64,000 nt of DNA from an uncultured Bacteroides sp. (GTDB lineage: Bacteria > Bacteroidota > Bacteroidia > Bacteroidales > Bacteroidaceae), in NCBI GenBank assembly GCA_947074295.1, contig CAMTPC010000001.1:1-64000 (forward strand), given 5' to 3'. Position 1 is the stretch's first letter, and each line of letters starts with the position of its first letter. The position numbers and the translations under genes were made by a program. The notes beneath the pieces are model-generated. The model did no database searches. It had not been told where the DNA came from and saw only the letters and a program-made list of their open reading frames with translations. This document shows, piece after piece, positions 59,436 to 64,000 of this stretch.

Positions 59436-60563
59436 ATGGGATACAACTTTAAAACTAAATTAGCAGTATTGGTATTAGGACTTTGTGTTTTGCTTCCTGT
59501 CGCAGCACAGGACAAAAAACCTTCGATTAACATCGGTGTATTGGCACATGCTTATCTCTATGCTCAACAAAACGATTTCGGGAGCGCTACATTGACTAGC
59601 GATTCTAAAGATTGGAGTATGGGAGCTAACCTTTATCGTGCTCGCCTCATGTTTGACGTACAACTTTCAGCCCGCGACCATATCTTTGCCGAAACAGAAA
59701 TCACGGCAGGTATCGGGCCCGATTCTGACAAAGCTGCTAGCATCAAAGTGCTAGACATGCAATATGATCATAGGTTTTTCGACTGGCTCACAGTTTCGGC
59801 TGGTAAAATGCTGGTTTCTTACAATCGCAATGGGCTTCAAACCGCCTCTACATTGATGGCGAATGACTTCAGTTATTTTCAATATCCATATAACATGAAT
59901 CAAGAATCGCCATTGCAGAATGACTGTGGTCGCGATGTGGGTGTAAACCTTTCGGGTGGTATTGTTAATGATAAATTGAAGTATCGACTAGGTGTTTTTG
60001 ATGGACGACGCACTTTCGAAAACACAAAGAAGAAACCTTTCCGTGTAACTGCTCGCGCCGAATACAATCTAAGAGACATTGATCCATATGCGGGTACTAC
60101 CCTTGGCGAATATAACGTATTTACTTTTGGTGGTGGTATCGACAAACAAGGTACTTACGTAGGTATGGGCGCCGATATGTTTATTGATCAGCCGCTGGGC
60201 CGCACAGGTTCAATCACAGCCAATGTGGCTTACTCGTACTTGAATGGTGGAAATGACCCAAACGCCAAATATTCATTCGCCGAGCTGATTCCTGAGCAAA
60301 ATATCTGGTTTTGCGAATTGGGATATTATTTCAAGAAAGTGAAACTTCAACCATGGATAAAGTTTGAGCGTCAAGATACACACGAGAAACTCACAACCAC
60401 TAACGTGTATGGTGGTGGTCTCAACTACTTCTTTAATGGATACAAAGCCAATGTTCGTCTTTCCTACATCGCCATGAACAAAACATTACTGACTGAAGCG
60501 GGCGGCACAACAAATAAGACGTTTGGACAAGTTTGGCTACAAGTGCAACTGTGCTATTTTTAA
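59436..60563 (+). CDS. Outer-membrane porin (beta-barrel) upstream of the urea transporter
   Basis: 375 aa, signal peptide of 24 residues ending in PVAAQ. The rest has regular 10-residue alternating strands and the C-terminal aromatic WLQVQLCYF expected of barrel proteins, resembling OprP/OprO-type and short-chain amide porins; a close family could not be fixed. It precedes urtA by 238 bp in the same direction, so a role in passing urea or small amides through the outer membrane is reasonable by context. The spacer to urtA carries a repeat array (60655-60720). Confidence 0.82.
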   Translation: MGYNFKTKLAVLVLGLCVLLPVAAQDKKPSINIGVLAHAYLYAQQNDFGSATLTSDSKDWSMGANLYRARLMFDVQLSARDHIFAETEITAGIGPDSDKAASIKVLDMQYDHRFFDWLTVSAGKMLVSYNRNGLQTASTLMANDFSYFQYPYNMNQESPLQNDCGRDVGVNLSGGIVNDKLKYRLGVFDGRRTFENTKKKPFRVTARAEYNLRDIDPYAGTTLGEYNVFTFGGGIDKQGTYVGMGADMFIDQPLGRTGSITANVAYSYLNGGNDPNAKYSFAELIPEQNIWFCELGYYFKKVKLQPWIKFERQDTHEKLTTTNVYGGGLNYFFNGYKANVRLSYIAMNKTLLTEAGGTTNKTFGQVWLQVQLCYF

Positions 60564-60654
60564 AACTAAAGTCATAAGACTACATTAATACCCCCCTAAT
60601 ACATCCACTCCTTGATCCAAGCTCCAAAACATAAATGAGCTATTCATAGGCCTG

Positions 60655-60720
60655 GTGAACAGCCTTAATCAGCACGGTGAGTAGCCTGTATTAGCTTAGT
60701 GAGTAAGGGTGGGCAGTAAA
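60655..60720 (+). repeat. Degenerate 22-nt-period repeat, locus B
   Basis: Three units start at 60655, 60677 and 60699, each with GTGA followed by A/G-C/T-A; the first two continue AGCCTTAATCAGC and AGCCTGTATTAGC. Spacing is exactly 22 nt. A half-unit with a 2-nt shift precedes (60634-60654). In the porin-urtA spacer. Confidence 0.5.
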
Positions 60721-60801
60721 GCGATTGACTATCGATAATGGGGTATTCAAGCTAATAATATTTCGATCACAATAGGATACAATAATTAAAATTTTAAGGT
60801 T

Positions 60802-62064
60802 ATGAAAAAGTTAGTTATTAAATCAGTATTTGCAGCGTTAGTGAGCTGCATCGTGTTAGGTTTCAGCAGTTGTTCTTCCAAGAAGAGCACTGATAGTATA
60901 ACTTCTGCGGGAGTAGATAATGACAGTATTGTCGAGATTGGTATCTTACATTCATTGAGTGGCACAATGGCGATTTCGGAAGTATCGCTTCGTGATGTTT
61001 TATTGATGGGTATCGATGAAATCAATGCGGCAGGCGGTGTATTGGGCAAAAAGATTGTCCCAAAAATCGTGGATCCTGCATCTGACTGGGATTTATTCGC
61101 CGAAAAAGCCAAAGAGCTTTTGGGTAAAGATAAAGTGAAGGCGGTATTCGGTTGCTGGACATCTGTATCGCGCAAATCAGTTTTGCCTGTTTTCGAAGAG
61201 TACAATGGATTGCTTTTCTATCCTGTACAATATGAAGGACAAGAATGCTCGCCCAACATCATCTATACAGGTGCAACACCCAATCAACAGCTAATCCCAG
61301 CTGCCGAGTATTTGATGAGCGAAGAAGGCGGCGGTTATAAGAAATTCTATCTATTGGGTACAGATTACGTATTTCCACGCACAGCTAACTCGATTCTCAA
61401 AAACTACTTATTGGCTCAGGGCATTCCTGCCGAAAACATTATCGAGGAATATACCCCTTTCCACCATCAAGACTATCAAACCATCGTGTCTAAGATCAAA
61501 CGTTTTGCCATGTCGGGCAACACATGTGTGTTAAGCACTATCAATGGCGATAGTAACGTACCTTTCTATAAGGAGTTTGCCAACCAAGGGTTGAACTCAG
61601 CATCTTGCCCTATCATGGCTTTCTCGGTAGCCGAAGATGAACTTAGAGCAATGGATACCGAGTTCTTAATTGGCCACCTAGCCGCATGGAACTACTTCCA
61701 GTCACACAAGACACCTGAAAACTTTAAGTTCACTGAAAACTTCAAGAAATATTGTGCCGACAACAAACTACCTGGAGGAAATGATCGCGTGACAGATGAT
61801 CCAATCTGCTGGTCGTATACAGGTCTTTACCTTTGGAAAACAGCAGTAGAAAGAGCAGGTTCGTTTGATGTAGACAAGGTTATTGCAGCACTTGCCGATC
61901 TAGAAATCGATTCGCCTGCAGGTACGGTGAAAATGCATGCTGACAATCATCACCTTGCCAAAGCAGCCGTAATCGGTGAAATCAGACCCGACGGTCAGTT
62001 TGACATCATAAGTAGCACTGATATGCTGATTGAGCCTCAACCATTCAGCCAATATTCTAACTAA
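60802..62064 (+). CDS. urtA: Urea ABC transporter substrate-binding protein
   Basis: 420 aa, lipobox GFSSC (Cys24), so it is membrane-anchored. UrtA-type periplasmic binding fold: EIGILHSLSGTMAISEVSLRD, FGCWTSVSRKSVLPVFEE, LFYPVQYEGQECSPNIIYTGA, and YHQDYQTIVSKIK-like segments are all characteristic of the urea/short-amide binding protein, distinct from branched-chain amino acid binders. First gene of urtABC. Likely under nitrogen control, though no such site is recognised. Confidence 0.95.
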   Translation: MKKLVIKSVFAALVSCIVLGFSSCSSKKSTDSITSAGVDNDSIVEIGILHSLSGTMAISEVSLRDVLLMGIDEINAAGGVLGKKIVPKIVDPASDWDLFAEKAKELLGKDKVKAVFGCWTSVSRKSVLPVFEEYNGLLFYPVQYEGQECSPNIIYTGATPNQQLIPAAEYLMSEEGGGYKKFYLLGTDYVFPRTANSILKNYLLAQGIPAENIIEEYTPFHHQDYQTIVSKIKRFAMSGNTCVLSTINGDSNVPFYKEFANQGLNSASCPIMAFSVAEDELRAMDTEFLIGHLAAWNYFQSHKTPENFKFTENFKKYCADNKLPGGNDRVTDDPICWSYTGLYLWKTAVERAGSFDVDKVIAALADLEIDSPAGTVKMHADNHHLAKAAVIGEIRPDGQFDIISSTDMLIEPQPFSQYSN

Positions 62065-62101
62065 ATCATTCAATCTCTATAACAAAAAAACAGTCATTAC
62101 C

Positions 62102-63703
62102 ATGCGAAGTAAACTAGTTTGGGTTATTATCTGTTTCACAATCAGTTGTTCACTCTTTGCGCAGGATTTGTCGGTGAGTCAAGCAATCACCGACATCCTG
62201 AGCAAGGATGCTGAAAAATCAGCCCCAGCATGGACTTATCTGAGTAAACACGAAACAGACAGCATATTCCCATTTTTGGAAGCTGCACTTGATGGACGAC
62301 TCTACGCCTCGCATGACGGCCGAGCCATCACCCTCACAGAAGAAGGGAGTTTTTATCTTTATCCCGAATATCTGCCGACAGCTATTCCATATACAAAAGA
62401 CAACCTAGAGGCTATCAAACTATCGCGCAAGGAAAGAGTCCTTTTTAGCGAACTGATGCCAATGATCAATCTAAGCAGTCCCTCAGTAGAAATGCGCGCG
62501 AACGCCTATCGCCAGATAGCCGAACGAAGAGAAACCAAATGGCTATCCATCGTGAAAGAAGCCGCCGAGCACGAAACTGATGAATCACTAAAATCGATAG
62601 CACAAGAAACCCTCTATACACTAGAGCTACAAGGTGGAAACAATGAGGAACAAGCCGAAGCCATCGCCTACTTCTTGGCTCGCAAAACAACTAATGCCCA
62701 TCTACTGCTTCGCTCTTATCTGGAGCGATCAGACATTAGCGCCGCCAATCGCAGCACTGTGAAAAAGCAGATTGCACACTGGGATTTGGCCGAGCGAAAC
62801 AATCAGATTTATCAAAATATATTCAGCGGGCTTAGCCTAGGTAGTATACTTATCCTCAGTGCCTTGGGGCTTTCCATCATCTATGGTTTAGCAGGTATCA
62901 TCAATATGGCTCATGGAGAGTTCATGATGGTTGGCGCATATACCACCTTCTGTTTACAACAGATTTTCGAGAAGATGCTTCCTGCCGCTTGGTTCGATTG
63001 GTCCTTCTTCTTGGCACTGCCCATGGCCTTTATCGTAACAGCCTTTATCGGCCTGATCGTAGAACGATTAGTGATTCGCCATCTCTATAGCCGCCCATTA
63101 GAGAGCTTGCTCGCCACTTGGGGCATCAGCCTCATCATGATTCAGTTGGCTCGTAGTATATTTGGCGACTTGACCACCGTAAAATCACCTGCCATCTTAT
63201 CAGGTGGTTGGGAAATATCCGAAGGGATGATACTACCCTATAACCGTCTATTCATCATGGGACTGACAGTGGTGATCTTTACCATCGTCTATTTCGTATT
63301 CCAAAAATCACGCTTGGGCGTAAAGATCCGCGCCGTGACACAAAACCGCAACATGAGCGCCTGTGTGGGTATATCAACTCAGAAGACTGATATGATTACC
63401 TTCATGCTAGGATCTGGTCTGGCCGGCGTGGCTGGCTGTGCGGTAACACTCATCGGCAATGTGGTACCCGATATGGGACAGACTTACGTAGTAGACTCTT
63501 TCCTCGTAGTAGTGACTGGTGGAGTTGGTAAACTTGTGGGATGCGTAGTTTCTGGTTTGGGCATAGGTGTATTATCCAAAGCCTTTGAGGTGCCTTTCGA
63601 AGCCGTTTACGGTAAAGTGCTAATTCTTGTATTGATTATTGCATTCCTGCAGTATCGTCCCAAAGGGCTATTTGCCGATAAAGGACGTATTGGTGAGGAT
63701 TGA
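62102..63703 (+). CDS. urtB: Urea ABC transporter permease UrtB
   Basis: 533 aa from ATG 62102; an upstream TTG (62030) in frame would overlap urtA and is rejected. A signal peptide (1-20) leads a helical, HEAT-like periplasmic domain (about 21-235) typical of UrtB, then eight or so transmembrane helices with LGLSIIYGLAGIINMAHGEFMMVGAY and TWGISLIMIQLARSIFG. Inner-membrane pore of the importer. Followed by urtC. Confidence 0.94.
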   Translation: MRSKLVWVIICFTISCSLFAQDLSVSQAITDILSKDAEKSAPAWTYLSKHETDSIFPFLEAALDGRLYASHDGRAITLTEEGSFYLYPEYLPTAIPYTKDNLEAIKLSRKERVLFSELMPMINLSSPSVEMRANAYRQIAERRETKWLSIVKEAAEHETDESLKSIAQETLYTLELQGGNNEEQAEAIAYFLARKTTNAHLLLRSYLERSDISAANRSTVKKQIAHWDLAERNNQIYQNIFSGLSLGSILILSALGLSIIYGLAGIINMAHGEFMMVGAYTTFCLQQIFEKMLPAAWFDWSFFLALPMAFIVTAFIGLIVERLVIRHLYSRPLESLLATWGISLIMIQLARSIFGDLTTVKSPAILSGGWEISEGMILPYNRLFIMGLTVVIFTIVYFVFQKSRLGVKIRAVTQNRNMSACVGISTQKTDMITFMLGSGLAGVAGCAVTLIGNVVPDMGQTYVVDSFLVVVTGGVGKLVGCVVSGLGIGVLSKAFEVPFEAVYGKVLILVLIIAFLQYRPKGLFADKGRIGED

Positions 63704-63718
63704 TAAAACCTGATGATT

Positions 63719-64000
63719 ATGGAAAAAGATAAATTAAACTATATACTATTCCTCACAGCCTTTTTGGTATTGATGCCTCTGGCTTATCTGATGGGATGGG
63801 TAGATATCAACACTATGACGCTGTGGGGGCGTTACTTCTGTTTTGCCATCGCTGCCATCGGAGTAGACTTGATATGGGGCTACACAGGTATCATGACGAT
63901 GTGTCAAGCCTTCTTCTTCTGTCTTGGCGCGTATGGAATAGGTATGTTCATGACGTTGAGTAATCTGCCTGCCGGACAAGCGGTGCCCGATTTTATGACC
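63719..64000 (+). CDS. urtC: Urea ABC transporter permease UrtC, N-terminal part
   Basis: Begins with ATG 63719 (or the in-frame ATGs at 63713 and 63716 reading M-I-M; the start is not decided) and runs off the window edge after 94 codons. The visible part has two hydrophobic segments and WGRYFCFAIAAIGVDLIWGYTGIMTMCQAFFFCLGAYGIGMF, the UrtC signature around the second helix. Ten to sixteen bases after urtB. urtD, urtE and any urease genes lie outside. Confidence 0.92.
   Translation, partial: MEKDKLNYILFLTAFLVLMPLAYLMGWVDINTMTLWGRYFCFAIAAIGVDLIWGYTGIMTMCQAFFFCLGAYGIGMFMTLSNLPAGQAVPDFMT

Noticed and set aside
62030-62101. 24-residue N-terminal extension of urtB from a TTG
   Set aside because: It would overlap urtA and place residues before a good signal peptide. 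The same reasoning was applied to TTG starts at 25879, 28946 and 31217.
1-64000. Recent horizontal transfer, prophage or insertion sequences
   Set aside because: No integrase, transposase, terminal repeats, target duplications, tRNA-flanked junctions or abrupt change in base composition was noticed by eye.

Overview
The window reads as chromosomal DNA of a member of the Bacteroidales, most like a Bacteroides-type gut or anaerobic bacterium. Evidence: many intergenic regions carry the Bacteroidetes promoter -7 element TAnnTTTG, in a few cases with a TTTG -33 element 19-20 nt upstream; Shine-Dalgarno sites are mostly absent; many lipoproteins; and family content typical of the phylum (SprA, DUF4837, DUF4105, DUF6340, meso-diaminopimelate dehydrogenase, methylmalonyl-CoA mutase mutAB, a 1117-aa SecA). 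No rRNA, tRNA, CRISPR, phage or insertion sequence was seen. The assignment is inference from gene content.

Layout. 1-1.3 kb: 5' part of an AGCS amino-acid:cation symporter, a Blc-type lipocalin, and a candidate small RNA with its own promoter and terminator. 1.5-3.1 kb: two exported beta-carbonic anhydrases. 3.2-7.3 kb: mutA-mutB (succinyl-CoA/methylmalonyl-CoA, the propionate route). 7.9-9.6 kb: YidE/AspT-type transporter. 9.7-17.8 kb: ruvA-sprA, overlapping by one base, with a 45-codon basic small ORF behind sprA. 18-24.3 kb: ddh, a prolyl-oligopeptidase lipoprotein, gdhA and an M24 Xaa-Pro peptidase. 24.4-26.8 kb: CCA-adding enzyme and an unknown lipoprotein. 26.8-29.7 kb: a three-gene operon coding for a steroid-5-alpha-reductase-like membrane enzyme, an Old Yellow Enzyme-type flavin reductase and a short-chain dehydrogenase, the most striking metabolic unit here. 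29.8-34.7 kb: acnA-icd-gltA, the oxidative branch to 2-oxoglutarate. 34.8-36.7 kb: a DNA2/UPF1-like helicase, divergent from acnA.

36.9-50.9 kb is a long minus-strand envelope block: coaX, a FadL-like outer-membrane protein, a TPR protein, an LptC-like lipoprotein, a CNNM/CorC protein and a PpiD-like foldase; then, after a terminator, rlmN, DUF4837, pdxA, a sigma-54 activator, lptE, a TPR protein and secG. 51.2-59.1 kb (plus strand): DUF4105 with a PafA-like phosphatase homologue that seems to have lost its catalytic residues, secA, a DUF6340 lipoprotein and a small acidic protein. 59.4 kb to the end: an outer-membrane porin followed by urtA-urtB-urtC, a urea ABC importer cut by the window edge.

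How it fits together: the window combines central carbon and nitrogen metabolism (mutAB, acn-icd-gltA, gdhA, urt) with envelope assembly (secA, secG, lptC, lptE, PpiD, SprA). The observations most worth following are the steroid/bile-acid-type reductase operon, the small RNA near 1.25 kb, degenerate intergenic repeats with an exact 22-nt period at three separate loci (19.1, 36.8 and 60.7 kb), and the apparently inactive PafA homologue overlapping a DUF4105 gene.
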